Below, piece after piece: positions 17,817 through 29,400 of a stretch of 64,000 bases of DNA (within the stretch, counting starts at the first letter, position 1; the number at the start of each line of letters is the position of its first letter). Position numbers and translations under genes: made by a program. The DNA is from Candidozyma auris (taxonomy: Eukaryota > Ascomycota > Pichiomycetes > Serinales > Metschnikowiaceae), in NCBI RefSeq assembly GCF_003013715.1, contig NC_072813.1, forward strand, positions 682,001 through 746,000. Direction: 5' to 3'. Under the pieces are notes generated by a model, which saw only the letters and a program-made list of their open reading frames with translations, did not search any database and was not told the origin of the DNA.

Positions 17817-20800
17817 ATGACTATCACGCTGCCAGCGATCAATATTGATCTGCTTGTGCCTCTTGAAAGACCAGAATTAAAAAAAGACAAGATATGTCTC
17901 TTTCTGGATCAACGACGACTCTTGATCTCCAGGAACCGAGTCAGTGAAATGCGTGGGGTGTACTACATTAGAAAATTGGTTTACGAAGAAGATGTCATAG
18001 CTGCTACGTATACAACATTTCGAGCAAATCGCCACAAACTGGAACCTATCAAATCAATTGACGACACTGAGGCTTTGGCGGTGTGTCTAGCGAAAGCGGC
18101 CTACGTATATTACCCCAGCGGACAATACTATGTTGTGAGTTTTCCCTTCACTTTGAAAAGGGCATTTGCATTTGAATCTGGCTTGGTATTGGAGAGAGAA
18201 CAAGACTCGACGTCGAGATTCCCCAACTTAAATCAGTATAACACTTCGAGGTTCTTCACTCTAGTGGACCCCATCGGGGATTTTCGAGTGGTAACGACGT
18301 CATCAACTTCGGTTCTTACATCCCATGAGAGTCTACTCTACTTCCCAAGCTCCGGAATCAACAAAACAAGGTCCCTTTGTGCAACTTTCGACCAAAAAAG
18401 CGGCTCGTTGTCTGTGTACCACATCAAGGCGTCATCGAGACACGTTGTTGTGGGAGGATCCAATGTCAGAAAACGGAAAAGTCTTGCTTTGTCCACTCCT
18501 ATCCCCTCGAAGAAGTCCGAAGATGATGTTCTTCATGAGTTCAATCACCCCTTCGCAGGATCCACATCTCAGAATATGGAGAAGAAGCGTACCAGTACCC
18601 TTCTATCTGGTGTCTCATCTATTGGACGCATGGGATCAGAACCAGGTTTCTCAGACACCGGCAAGGCAAATACCACTGTTGAGTTATCTGGGTTGCGTAA
18701 AGACATGATATTGACGAAAACTGATACCATACCTCTTAAGGCGAAGAGGAATCAAATCACTGTCTCTGGACTTTTCTATCAGGGTGAAGAAGCAGTCATC
18801 GTCTCTGACAAGGCATCCAAGGAAACGCAAGTATTTCTTTTCAGACAACAAAATGGTCAATTATCGCAACATGCCCCAGCCACTGTGATCAAATGTCTCC
18901 ATGCCATTCCTTTACAGCACAGTAAATTTCATGGCTGGCTACTAGTACTCAATGATGAGAATTCGCTACAAATGATTCATCCATTTTTAGATTTGCGAGC
19001 GCCGATTGTCGATCTCTCTGCTGAATTTCCACAGATAGTTGAGCTCACCAGCTCCTACGAGAATGCTGTTGCGATGCATTCAAAAGATGGTGTGTCTTAC
19101 ATTGTAAGACTAGTTTTAGAACCCGACAATGAGTTTGTCAGTACATGTCTCGAGATCTGGAAGTATCTCTCTGGCTCGAAGATTAGTGAGCATGTATGGG
19201 TATTGTGGAGAGCAGCTCTTAATCTAGATAACCATAAGGATGAATGGAATGCCTATATTATTATGCTACTATCTTTGGTATTCCCGTTTGAAGATGATGA
19301 AATTTCAGCTGTTGCTGAGAACGATGTTTCTGTACTTCTTGCTTCGGCCAAGAAGCATCATAAATTTTTTAATTTTGACTATTCACTCATAGATCTACTA
19401 CCCTATATTGTGGTTGGTTTACACTTACTTTATGAAGAAATGAAGCTAAACATCATGGCCAAGCAAGACCTTGAAAAGTTGGGATTGCTTTTAACACAAT
19501 TGACAACTTGGATGGGCTGGCCCGATCTGTGGACGACTTTCTACGCCGTGAATCATACATACATTGACCGGTCGACCAAGCTTTTACTGACAGTATTGCT
19601 CTATGCCCCGCCAAGTCTTTTTGAGAGTCTCATCTCTTTGTTCGAAAGCAAGCCGTCTCGATATCCCAAGTTTTCGCAACTCGTTGAGGAGGGCGACGAG
19701 GTTAACACCAGAATTACCCCAAAGACTCAAACAATTCTTCATATATTCGAACTTCTTCTATCCCCCGAGCCTGCGAGGGCTGTCGTTAAGACTCTAGCTT
19801 CTCATGGCGTCACTGCTGCTGATTTGGAGACACTTCCATTGGGCATAAGTATTCCCATAAAAGAGTGCCTTCTTCAATGCCAACTGGAACCGGAATTTTC
19901 CTCGGATCCTTCCATCCTCGATCTCATAGATAGAATGGACTTGAGCATGGCGCTTGATGAGGATTCCGAACTTCACTATGATACTGGTACGGGCCGACTA
20001 AGTAATGAAAATATTGATAAAGGCGTTATGAAAAGCTCTAATGCGTTGATTGATGAGCTTTTTGAGACCGTCCCCGATGAAATTGTCCCAAGTGTATCTG
20101 ACCCTGGAAGATCGCAAGTTACCGAGCTTTTATTCGACAAGGATCGAAGGTTTTATGAAATTCTTAATCTACTCAACCACACTAAAGTACAGAATACCAG
20201 TTTAGTCACCGATGAGGAGATGAATGAGTATGAGTCAACGCTTTTGAAGCGAGAGGTTGCTTCACTAGTTGCACTTCGTACTTTGACGCTCCCTCTAGGC
20301 AGGGCTGCTTTATTTTATGAGGAGAACAAGCCGTTGCCGATGGAGAAATTATCAATTCCGGAACTCAATCTTTGTACTATCATTGCACCATCAATGTCTA
20401 CGATTAAACTAAATGAAGATCTGCTTCCATCTCGGCTCTACGATTGGGGTTGTTTTCATAACGGTGCGTCTTCAGGACTCAGCGTAAATCGAAAGACAGA
20501 AGGTATCACGGGAAGCTGGGCATTTTATAATAAGCCAGCCGAAAATTTTGCCCAGCATGCTGGGTTTTTGCTTGGTCTAGGTTTGAATGGTCATCTTAAA
20601 AAGTTGGAGGAATGGCATATCTATAATTACCTCGGACCAAAGCATCCTTTGACAAGCATAGGTCTACTAATTGGTATGGCTGCTAGCCTCAGAGGCTCGA
20701 TGGACAATAAGCTCACAAAAGTTTTGTCAGTTCATGCTGTCGCCTTATTGCCTCAGGGGGCCAACGATTTGAATGTCCCTATCAGAGTGCAATCTGCTGG

Positions 20801-22487
20801 TCTCATTGGTATTGGTCTTGTTTATCTCGAAACTAGACATAGACGAATGAGCGATATACTACTCTCTCAAGTAAATGGTGCTGTTTCTCATATAGAGAAC
20901 GACGAGGAATGTGAGGGATACATGTTGGCAGCGGGTTTTGCTCTAGGTTTCATAAATCTAGGTAAGGGTGATGATTTACGAGGCATTAATGATACTCATG
21001 TGGTTGACAAGCTCCTTTCCATATCCACTCCAATAAAGGACTCTCAGTCAGATAACGAGTCAAGTAAGTCCGGGTCCGCTGCAATTATGGCGTTAACATT
21101 TATGTATATGAGGACTAGGAATCAGGTCATTGCTGATAAGCTTGAGGTGCCAAGTCTGGAGAATCTTATTGATTATATCAGACCAGATCTTCTTATGCTT
21201 AGGACTGTTGCAAAAAATGTTATACTATGGGACAGCATTGGTGCAACCAACCAATGGGTTGAGTCTCAGATCCCTCAGGCGTACAAACTGAAACACTACT
21301 ATCTCCATTTTGACACCCTTGATAGTGATCAAGTGGGCTACTATAATGTGTTAGGTGGTGCATGCTTGTCAATGGCATTGAAGTATGCCTCTTCTCAGAA
21401 TTTACAAGCTAGAACAACGCTTCTCACCTTGCTTGACACATTCATGTCCATTACAGAATCTCCCGCAAAGAACTACGATGAGGAAATTGCTTTAAACTGT
21501 GCATCTCAAATTCAAAATGTAATGGCGATCTCTGTTGCTGTGGTTATGGCTGGCAGCGGTGATTTAGAGGTCTTCAGGCGCTTGAGAGTTCTTCATGGGC
21601 GCATAAGTAAGACACATCAGTTTGGAAACCACATGGCTGTGAACATGGCTCTCGGATTTCTTTTCCTTGGAAGTGGCCAATATGCATTTTGCGACTCTAA
21701 CTTTGCTATTGCTTGTTTGTTGACAGCTTTGTATCCAGTGTTTCCTGCCGAAGCGAATGAATATGAAGTTCATCTTCAAGCATTGAGGCATTTTTGGGCA
21801 TTGGCCGTTGAGCCTAAATGCCTCATAGTGAGGGATGTGACTAATGGACATCCGCAGAAGTTACCAGTGACAATTGTAATGAAGGACGGCTCAAAACGAG
21901 AGACTTCTGCCCCACAACTCCTTCCGCGGCTTGATACAATTGCATCTATTGAAGTTAAAGCACCTGAGTATTTCAATGTGAAGATGGCTCTTCTGGTCAA
22001 TTCGACATATGTTGAACAGTTTCGAAAGTCACTTACAATTTACGTCTACAAGAAATGCAATTACGAACTTCTCAAGACAACTGTCACATCTCTTCTAAAG
22101 AACGAGAGCAGGAGCTTGCAAGTTGCAAACAAGGAAATTGCAGTCAATAAAAACCTCGAGAGTTTTTTGAATACAAAGCTTATGAGTCCATTGACAGATT
22201 TTGAAAAGCAAATCTATCTCTATGAGAGCGGGGACAAAGATATGTTCAGCAATGCCGAGGCATTCGCAGGAGGTCTCAGTGTGTTCAATATGATTGCCAA
22301 CAAGATCGACCTTAATTTTATGGCGACACAACCTAAGGATGTTCAAGACTTACTCAGTCTTAAGCTCCTCTTTGCCTACACAGATCATGTTCTCGAAGAC
22401 GACTTGCACTTTGTGAGCCACCAGTTTATTGAACAGCTCAAGCAGCAGCTCTGGGAAGTATCGGCTGCGAACGCTAGCGAAAATTAG
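17817..22487 (+). CDS. APC1: Anaphase-promoting complex subunit 1
   Basis: This 1556-residue protein is the largest APC/C scaffold subunit, which joins the catalytic and TPR modules of the cell-cycle ubiquitin ligase. The N-terminal part is beta-propeller-like. The C-terminal half has proteasome/cyclosome repeats at about 910-1280, for example AGFLLGLGLNGHLKKL, then IGLLIGMAASLRGSM, then VQSAGLIGIGLVYLETRHRRMS, then GYMLAAGFALGFINLGKG and NMALGFLFLGSGQYAF. After PLTSIGLLIG the context GMAASLRGS is the classic APC1/BIMe signature. It is somewhat shorter than S. cerevisiae Apc1 (1748). It lies 188 bp downstream of TUF1 on the same strand. Confidence 0.92.
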   Translation: MTITLPAINIDLLVPLERPELKKDKICLFLDQRRLLISRNRVSEMRGVYYIRKLVYEEDVIAATYTTFRANRHKLEPIKSIDDTEALAVCLAKAAYVYYPSGQYYVVSFPFTLKRAFAFESGLVLEREQDSTSRFPNLNQYNTSRFFTLVDPIGDFRVVTTSSTSVLTSHESLLYFPSSGINKTRSLCATFDQKSGSLSVYHIKASSRHVVVGGSNVRKRKSLALSTPIPSKKSEDDVLHEFNHPFAGSTSQNMEKKRTSTLLSGVSSIGRMGSEPGFSDTGKANTTVELSGLRKDMILTKTDTIPLKAKRNQITVSGLFYQGEEAVIVSDKASKETQVFLFRQQNGQLSQHAPATVIKCLHAIPLQHSKFHGWLLVLNDENSLQMIHPFLDLRAPIVDLSAEFPQIVELTSSYENAVAMHSKDGVSYIVRLVLEPDNEFVSTCLEIWKYLSGSKISEHVWVLWRAALNLDNHKDEWNAYIIMLLSLVFPFEDDEISAVAENDVSVLLASAKKHHKFFNFDYSLIDLLPYIVVGLHLLYEEMKLNIMAKQDLEKLGLLLTQLTTWMGWPDLWTTFYAVNHTYIDRSTKLLLTVLLYAPPSLFESLISLFESKPSRYPKFSQLVEEGDEVNTRITPKTQTILHIFELLLSPEPARAVVKTLASHGVTAADLETLPLGISIPIKECLLQCQLEPEFSSDPSILDLIDRMDLSMALDEDSELHYDTGTGRLSNENIDKGVMKSSNALIDELFETVPDEIVPSVSDPGRSQVTELLFDKDRRFYEILNLLNHTKVQNTSLVTDEEMNEYESTLLKREVASLVALRTLTLPLGRAALFYEENKPLPMEKLSIPELNLCTIIAPSMSTIKLNEDLLPSRLYDWGCFHNGASSGLSVNRKTEGITGSWAFYNKPAENFAQHAGFLLGLGLNGHLKKLEEWHIYNYLGPKHPLTSIGLLIGMAASLRGSMDNKLTKVLSVHAVALLPQGANDLNVPIRVQSAGLIGIGLVYLETRHRRMSDILLSQVNGAVSHIENDEECEGYMLAAGFALGFINLGKGDDLRGINDTHVVDKLLSISTPIKDSQSDNESSKSGSAAIMALTFMYMRTRNQVIADKLEVPSLENLIDYIRPDLLMLRTVAKNVILWDSIGATNQWVESQIPQAYKLKHYYLHFDTLDSDQVGYYNVLGGACLSMALKYASSQNLQARTTLLTLLDTFMSITESPAKNYDEEIALNCASQIQNVMAISVAVVMAGSGDLEVFRRLRVLHGRISKTHQFGNHMAVNMALGFLFLGSGQYAFCDSNFAIACLLTALYPVFPAEANEYEVHLQALRHFWALAVEPKCLIVRDVTNGHPQKLPVTIVMKDGSKRETSAPQLLPRLDTIASIEVKAPEYFNVKMALLVNSTYVEQFRKSLTIYVYKKCNYELLKTTVTSLLKNESRSLQVANKEIAVNKNLESFLNTKLMSPLTDFEKQIYLYESGDKDMFSNAEAFAGGLSVFNMIANKIDLNFMATQPKDVQDLLSLKLLFAYTDHVLEDDLHFVSHQFIEQLKQQLWEVSAANASEN

Positions 22488-22989
22488 ACTAGCGCAGTGG
22501 CCGCACCAAAAGATCTGTCAGAGAGTGATGGCTGCAATAATGGTCTTCAACAGCTGCGCATAAAAAAAAAAAGCCCTCTCTCGGTCCTACCTTTCATGAC
22601 CAATTTTTTGGCTCCTAATAGCAACTAAACAGGAAATTCGATCTATAGAGTTGCCCGACCATTGTGAATGAATACAGGGCATGTGCCGGTGAGCTTACAG
22701 AATGCGACCACTTACGCTTCTGGGAAGGCAGGCTACGTTTCTGTATGTTGTCTGCATCGCGCACCTTGGCCAGGACAGCTTGTCAATCGCATTCCTTGGA
22801 AAAAAAAAAAATACAAAAAACCTCGCACTACGGAGGTACGGAGAGGCGCTACGCATACAAAAGCGACCCTTCTCGCGCGTATTCAAGCAGTCTCCCGCTT
22901 TTTTGGTCTCATATTGACACTCTAGTATTGAGCATTAAAGCACCTGGCGAGCCAAAGTTCTATACCATTCTCCCTTACGTTATTGCATC
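22488..22989. promoter_or_regulatory. APC1-PSD1 intergenic region
   Basis: This 502-bp spacer has A-runs at 22562-22572 and 22800-22811 and a plus-strand motif copy, ATGGCTGCAAT, at 22528-22538. Short overlapping frames here are not supported. The PSD1 leader would contain several upstream ATGs if transcription begins before 22660. Confidence 0.5.
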
Positions 22990-24813
22990 ATGGTTTATCG
23001 TCCCATGTTTAACGCTGAAAAGCTCATGGCCCGGAGGAAGATGTATCCACACTCTCCCTTCATCAACGGGCCTCTGTCCATGAACATCACCCAACCTTTG
23101 TCGAGAGCATCGACCGTTGCCGAGCTCACAATACAGAGACTGTTCCATGAACAGGGCATGCATCACGGTGGCAATGGCTTCCCAAAATTGCCTCGTTTAC
23201 CTAGTATTCCTGGTATTCCTCGGCCCAAGAGGACCGTGTTTTATTACTCTACATGGTCCAACAGGAGCAAACGCTTCGTCCCCAATTTACGGATCTCCAG
23301 GCGCCAGTTTTCCTCGGCGCCGCTGAAGATCAAGCATGGCACACGCAGCCTCAAGTGTGGTATCCAGAGAAGATTCTTTTCGAGTGAGGCTCGCAAGAAG
23401 AGAAGAGAGAAGAGGCGTTTTGTGCGTTGGTGGACATTGACTTCCTTGGTGATTGTCTTGGGTGGTGTCGCCGCCAAAATAAGGTATGAGCGTTACCTTG
23501 ATGAGGACTACGATGAAGACGACTACCTCCCCTTCGGAGACCACACTGTGAAGCCTTCTTCCTGGTCATTGTATGCCTACTCCACGTTACCTTTGAAGAC
23601 CATGTCGAGATTGTGGGGCCAGTTCAATTCCATAAACTTGCCAGTGTGGATGAGAAAGCCTTCCTACACGCTTTACTCCCGTTTGTTTGGCGTGAACATG
23701 GATGAGATGGACGAGCCTGATTTGACGACCTACAAGAATTTGTCCGAATTCTTTTACCGTAGGTTGAAACCTGGTGTCCGGCCTTTGGCAGACACCGATC
23801 TCGTCTCACCTTCTGACGGTAAAATTCTCAAGTTCGGAGTGATTCAGGACGGTGAAATTGAACAGGTAAAGGGAATGACATACTCTGTGGATGCCTTGCT
23901 CGGTTTGAACACAAAGCGTTTAGCCGCTCCAACACACTCTTTAGAGTTTGATCGCAAGGAGGAGCACGAGGCGCTTGTGAAACGTCATGAAGAATTCGCC
24001 AGGTTGAATGGCATTTCATATTCTTTAGATGACATCGTGGGGGGAGAGAACGAAAATACTCATCACATCAATGATTTGGAGTACAAAGACGAGGGTGACC
24101 AGACTGCCTCAGACAGGAAGCCATCAATCGGCAAAGATCTTTCAGTAGCCCAGAACTTGACACCAACTCCGCTTGAAAGACTTGGCCAAAGCTCTCACAA
24201 AAACCTCTATTTCGCAGTCATATATCTAGCTCCGGGTGACTACCATCGTTACCATTCGCCTACAAATTGGGTCACTACCTTGAGACGTCACTTTATCGGT
24301 GAACTCTTCTCCGTGGCTCCATTCTTCCAAAAGACCTTGCCGGGTTTATTCGTGCTCAATGAAAGAGTAGCTCTCTTAGGTTACTGGAAGCACGGCTTCT
24401 TTTCAATGATTCCTGTTGGAGCCACCAACGTTGGAAGTATTGTAGTAAACTTTGACAAAGATTTGAAGACTAATGATGTGTACGAGCACGAGGTGTATCT
24501 GAGAAGTTCAAGATCCTCATCGCCCAGCGAGACGACGGCTCTACTTGAAGAAGGTAAAAGTATTTCGGTGAGGTCCACGGAAAATACAGTCTCTAAGCCC
24601 AAAAAGTTGAAGAAGAACACCGTCTATGAGGCAACATACACTAACGCTTCCACACTTCTCGGCGGTTTCCCCTTAAGAAAAGGCGAAGAGGTGGGTGGAT
24701 TCAAGTTGGGATCCACGGTGGTGTTGGTTTTCGAGGCCCCTGATAACTTCCATTTCGATCTTCAGGTTGGTCAGAAGATAAAAATGGGTGAGTCTCTTGG
24801 CAGATTCAAGTAG
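22990..24813 (+). CDS. PSD1: Mitochondrial phosphatidylserine decarboxylase proenzyme
   Basis: This 607-residue protein makes phosphatidylethanolamine from phosphatidylserine at the mitochondrial inner membrane. A long basic presequence (about 1-140, many Arg/Lys) is followed by a single membrane span (about 146-163) and an acidic DEDYDEDDY stretch. The catalytic domain includes PLADTDLVSPSDGKIL, YHRYHSPTNW and, near the end, L573-G574-S575-T576. This LGST motif is the self-cleavage site that generates the pyruvoyl cofactor on Ser575. A low-complexity insert (about 500-545) separates the conserved blocks. It is longer than S. cerevisiae Psd1 (500), mostly in the presequence and this insert. 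It stands between APC1 and MOB2 on the same strand. Confidence 0.94.
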   Translation: MVYRPMFNAEKLMARRKMYPHSPFINGPLSMNITQPLSRASTVAELTIQRLFHEQGMHHGGNGFPKLPRLPSIPGIPRPKRTVFYYSTWSNRSKRFVPNLRISRRQFSSAPLKIKHGTRSLKCGIQRRFFSSEARKKRREKRRFVRWWTLTSLVIVLGGVAAKIRYERYLDEDYDEDDYLPFGDHTVKPSSWSLYAYSTLPLKTMSRLWGQFNSINLPVWMRKPSYTLYSRLFGVNMDEMDEPDLTTYKNLSEFFYRRLKPGVRPLADTDLVSPSDGKILKFGVIQDGEIEQVKGMTYSVDALLGLNTKRLAAPTHSLEFDRKEEHEALVKRHEEFARLNGISYSLDDIVGGENENTHHINDLEYKDEGDQTASDRKPSIGKDLSVAQNLTPTPLERLGQSSHKNLYFAVIYLAPGDYHRYHSPTNWVTTLRRHFIGELFSVAPFFQKTLPGLFVLNERVALLGYWKHGFFSMIPVGATNVGSIVVNFDKDLKTNDVYEHEVYLRSSRSSSPSETTALLEEGKSISVRSTENTVSKPKKLKKNTVYEATYTNASTLLGGFPLRKGEEVGGFKLGSTVVLVFEAPDNFHFDLQVGQKIKMGESLGRFK

Positions 24814-25462
24814 CATAAAAGCATGTAGCATAATAGAATCTATTTATATGAATTTCATGGTTATTTTGTGGAATATTTTTGTTGGTGAAAAGTTGAGTAA
24901 AAAAACCACGCTGGACTACAAGCCTCAAGTGAATAATTTTAGTAACATTATAGCTTCTGAAAAATCTCCGGGAGATTGTGATATTTTCTCTACTGTGACT
25001 CTTTTCTTACTTACATCTTCATTAGATTTATTGGCATTTATAGCTTGGAAGATACCAGAGTATCAAACTTACCACACAATTGTTATACACATGCGAAGAT
25101 CTACAGCAAACGCGAACTGTACATACAAAAGAATCCGTTCAAAAAAAAATCCTAATCGAGAAACTTAAGAAAAAATAAATGAAAAATAAAACTCTCACAA
25201 TGAAGCCTAAAATAAAAAAAAAAAGAAACAAACTCTCGAGCTTCAATGACTTTTGCACGTTGAATCGCCTTCTATTTACTCTTACATTTGGCGTTCCTTA
25301 CGGCGCAGATCGCGAAACGGCCCTCTCTGGTACATCAACTTTGGCCTTCTTTGTGCAGTGCCCAAACTGTTCAGATACTCGCTTGATCCACTAAAAACCA
25401 CTCGGACACTAACCGTTTCTTTTACACACCCCTACTTCTCTCACCAGCATATCCACCTGATC
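24814..25462. other. Intergenic: PSD1 to MOB2
   Basis: This 649-bp AT-rich spacer has several A-runs (25141-25149, 25215-25224). The MOB2 frame stays open upstream to a TTG at 25253, but that start is not credible. I see no motif copy, RNA gene or repeat. Confidence 0.55.
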
Positions 25463-26308
25463 ATGTCGTTTCTAAATACCATTAGGGGCTTCGGACGCTC
25501 TTCAAAGAAAACAAAGAAGGACTACGAGACCCCAGGGATCCTTGCTCCTCCTGGCAACGGGAATGTATCGCCAATGAGAAGGTCCCAGCTGCCTTCCCGT
25601 ATGTCCCCTTCAAAAAGAGGCTCACAGATCCTGTTTGCACCTTCTTCGCCGACAAGGCTATCAAGAGTGCCACGCTCTCGACTGCCGCAACGTTCATCTT
25701 ACAACACATCAGATTCAGAGGAGATTCCTCTCTTCATGTGTGAGCCGTTCGTTAAGACAGCGTTGGTGAAGGGATCATTCAAGACGATCGTGCAACTACC
25801 TAAGTACGTTGATTATGGTGAGTGGCTATCACTAAACATATTCGAGCTTTACAACCACTTGAATCAGTTCTACGGCATCATATCAGATTACATAACGCCG
25901 GAGACAAACCCTACTATGAACGCTGGACCTAACATGAACTACTTGTGGATTGACACAAATGGACAGCCAGTAAATCTACCTGCTGACCAATATATCGAAT
26001 ACGTTTTGACGTGGATCTCAAACAAGATCAACGATCAGTCTGTATTTCCTACAAAAGATGGAGGGGCTTTTCCTCCGAACTTTATCAAAGATTGCAAGAA
26101 CATCGTAAGACAAATGTTCAGAATATTTGCTCACATATATCATAATCACTTCGACAAGCTTGTTCATCTATCACTAGAGGCCCACTGGAATTCTTTTTTC
26201 GCCCATTTCATAGGTTTTTGCAAGGAATTTAACTTAATCGAAAAGAAAGAACTCATGCCGTTGTTACCGTTGATAGAAAACTTCGAAGTTCAAGGAAAGA
26301 TTATTTAG
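25463..26308 (+). CDS. MOB2: MOB2, activator of the Cbk1 (NDR/LATS) kinase
   Basis: This 281-residue protein starts at the first ATG (25463). Its N-terminus MSFLNTIRGFGRSSKK resembles Mob2. A disordered Ser/Pro/Arg segment (about 20-85) precedes the Mob domain, which contains CEPFVKTALVKGSFKTIV, then QLPKYVDYGEWLSLN, then PTMNAGPNMNYLW, then MFRIFAHIYHNHFDKLVHL. The TMNAGP and LSLEAHWNSFF sequences distinguish Mob2 from Mob1. Mob2 binds and activates Cbk1 in the RAM network, which controls daughter-cell separation and polarised growth. The length matches S. cerevisiae Mob2 (287). The gene converges on RPO41, with 97 bp between stops. Confidence 0.93.
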   Translation: MSFLNTIRGFGRSSKKTKKDYETPGILAPPGNGNVSPMRRSQLPSRMSPSKRGSQILFAPSSPTRLSRVPRSRLPQRSSYNTSDSEEIPLFMCEPFVKTALVKGSFKTIVQLPKYVDYGEWLSLNIFELYNHLNQFYGIISDYITPETNPTMNAGPNMNYLWIDTNGQPVNLPADQYIEYVLTWISNKINDQSVFPTKDGGAFPPNFIKDCKNIVRQMFRIFAHIYHNHFDKLVHLSLEAHWNSFFAHFIGFCKEFNLIEKKELMPLLPLIENFEVQGKII

Positions 26309-26405
26309 GTTCTACAATATAAGGGATTTTGGATGCTTCGTGTATGTACAGAATTTTGTAAAAAATCGTCTATAGATATGCAGATGAGTGTATAGTTTCT
26401 TATGA

Positions 26406-29400
26406 TCATGAAAAGAAGTATTGTGACTCCTTTACTAGGCTTACATCAAGATCACCCTTGGATGGAATTTCGGGAAAAGTGAGTGGAGCAAGAATTTGCA
26501 CGGAGTTCGATTGTGAAGCAGGAACTGAGATGGCATTCATGTCATACCCCTCAGTGACACTGACGGTCGTCGTGATGGTCTTCGCAGTCTCAATATCCTT
26601 GGGATCTGATGATTCGAGTAGCTCCTGTCTTCTCTTTTCAAGGTAGACTTCGTCCGCAACAGTGAGGGCTCTCCCAAGGTCCTTGACAATCTTCTTTCTG
26701 ACTTCCTTTACCTTTATTGCAACTTCATGATCACCAGGGATAGACATCACCTGAAGGAATCCCTTGTAGCGTCTTTCAAATTCGTCTTTCAATTTTTGGA
26801 TGGAGTCTTCTTGGTGTAATTTGACAAATTGCTCTCTGATGTGCTTGTTCATTTGATCAACATCACTGGCGTGCGTCCAGTACGAATCATGAACGGATGC
26901 AAACGAAAGACCATCCTCACCGCATGCTTTCGCAGTCATCAACATATGAGTGGCATCTAAGGAATGCACAAAGTTTGGTGGAAATGCAGCCTGTTGCTTC
27001 CTGGCATCGACCTGAGAGGCACCAAATGGATCAGAAATGGAAACATCTTGCAAACTGGTTGTGATGGTCTGCTGTCTGTTGGCCCTGTATGGTTGAACAC
27101 AAGGTAACCCAAGTGGAGTGGTCCATATGACGGAAGACAAATGGTTTGGCTTGTTAGAATTCGTAGCTGCAGTTTCCTCATAGTCGATTCTCACAGACTT
27201 CGAAATCCGTTTGGCAGCCTCTCCCAACCAGTCTTGAATCAAATGTGCACCTTCGAATAACTCTCTTACAGAGGCAAACACATGAGTTGTCAAGTATCTC
27301 GAGTAGATAGAAAGTTTGTCAGATGGCTCACCCTTGAACAAAGAAGCAATTTGCTTTTCAATTTGTGCCACTGCACCAACGTAGGTAACACCATAAACAT
27401 TCGTCATCACTGTTTGCTTCACGACCTTTCTGGTGATCTTGCCTCTCAAAAATTGAGCTAGTTCGTCACCTGCCTCAGCTTCAGCATCGAGTCTCTTCTC
27501 GACGAGACCAGCAACATGCAGATAGACATCCTGAGGTCTATCGGCTGGAAGTAAGTTGACCTGACGGGCACCTTCAACATCACCACCTAAAGCTGCATAA
27601 TGCTGCAAACCATTACATGTGCCATCCTGATGCACAGGAATGTAAGACACATATTTGGTTGGATCTTCAAGCTTATAGGCTTCGTTTAACTCGAAGCACA
27701 CGCTGAGTACTTGCCAAGGTTTGTCACCTTTTATCCACCAGCGATCTTCTCCTAATGGGTCACGAGCTGTTTGAAATACCTTGTCCATGTTTTCTTCGAC
27801 AAACTTCACGCGCTCATCCAAAGGAGCTTTGTCTTTACCATAAACGTTAGCGAGATGAATTTTTAACCATCTAAGACCACGCTCTCCAAGCTCCTTACCG
27901 TCCCAGAATAGGAAAAGAGATCTGGTCAAATCACTTCCCAAATGGTTGAAATGGGGAGAGATTGGGTAGGCCCTACCTCTGAAGTCGACGCTATGAGGGA
28001 AAAACATCTTTTCTCCAACAAATGCCCTGGCGATTTCTAACTTGTAATTTATGTCACACCTCTGAGACCTGTGACCTGCCGCTTCATTTAAGATTTGTTT
28101 GACTTGCTTGATGTATTCGCTTTTCTGCGAAGGCTCAGCATTGGAAGGAAGTGGGGGAGGCAATTTGGGTTCCTCGGCAACAGGAGGTATATCCAAAAAT
28201 TGTTCACCTGTGTTCCAGCACCGGGAGATTACATCGAGGACCTTAGAGTTGACCGTCCAGGCGGTCTCTCCCAAAATATTTAAACCTTTGTAAACTTCAT
28301 CCAAGTTGTGAGCGTCCGAAGCAGCTTTCACATATGCGATGGTTTCCGCGGAATCCTTGATTCTCACAACGTTAGAAGGGGTGAACAAGTAGCCGCCCAG
28401 GTTGTGAGCAGTCCACGGTCTTGGAGGAACCAACATTGGAAGGAATGATGGCTGCACCAGGTTCACGAATGCATTTCCTCCGAGTTGTTTAACGAGGTTT
28501 TTGTGCAACTTGATAACACCGATTCTTTGACCCAGCATAAATTGATAGGTGTGATGGAATGCAGGCTGAAGACCCTTGACAGTCTTACCGGTGGTGGGAT
28601 CAGTCCCACTGACTTGTACTTTTGCAACATGAAGCAAAAGAGTAGTGAGAACTGAGCCCAACTTAGCATACAAAGTATATGTCCAATCAGTTTGCACTGA
28701 AGCTGCCTCGATTGATTTTCTGCTCTTGACCACTTTCCTCCATTGAGTCAGGTTCATGAGTTTCTTGCTAGCATATTTCTTGTCCGCTCTCATGAGGCTC
28801 TGACACTTGTATTCAAGCTCGACAGCACGACCGACAGAAATAATTGCCCTAGCTGCACGCATACCATCCACAATACCACCTGTGCTGTTGAGCTTCAACA
28901 ATTCAAAGATGACAATAACACAGAGAGTCTTTGGTGGCACAAGTACAAAGTATGGAGCATAAAATGACCTGTCCTTCATTTGTTTTTTCTCCTCTTGGGA
29001 AAGCTCAGACATATTGATCTCGTTATTGAGTAGTTGCTTGCACAACTGGTGTTCTTCCTCGACTAATGGAAGCATGTCACTATACCACTTGTACAATTGA
29101 ACATTCAAGTTCTTGTTCATGGAAATTTCGCCACGTTGTTGAAGGGTATTAAATTCATGGTTCCACTTTGCACGGGCTCCCTCGATTCCTCGAGCTTCCA
29201 AATCCTTTTGACGTCTTTCGTTGAATATTTCGAGAATTTTGTTGAATCTAGCCTTGTCTTCAGGAGACTTAAGCTTCTTGAAAATCTCATGACAGTTTCT
29301 TTTGGAGTCGGTAACATTATGAAGAAGATGTGAGTCAATAGACCCATCAAGGTCCTTGAATAACAGCTCAAGATCAAGCTTGGTTTCCGATTTAAGACCC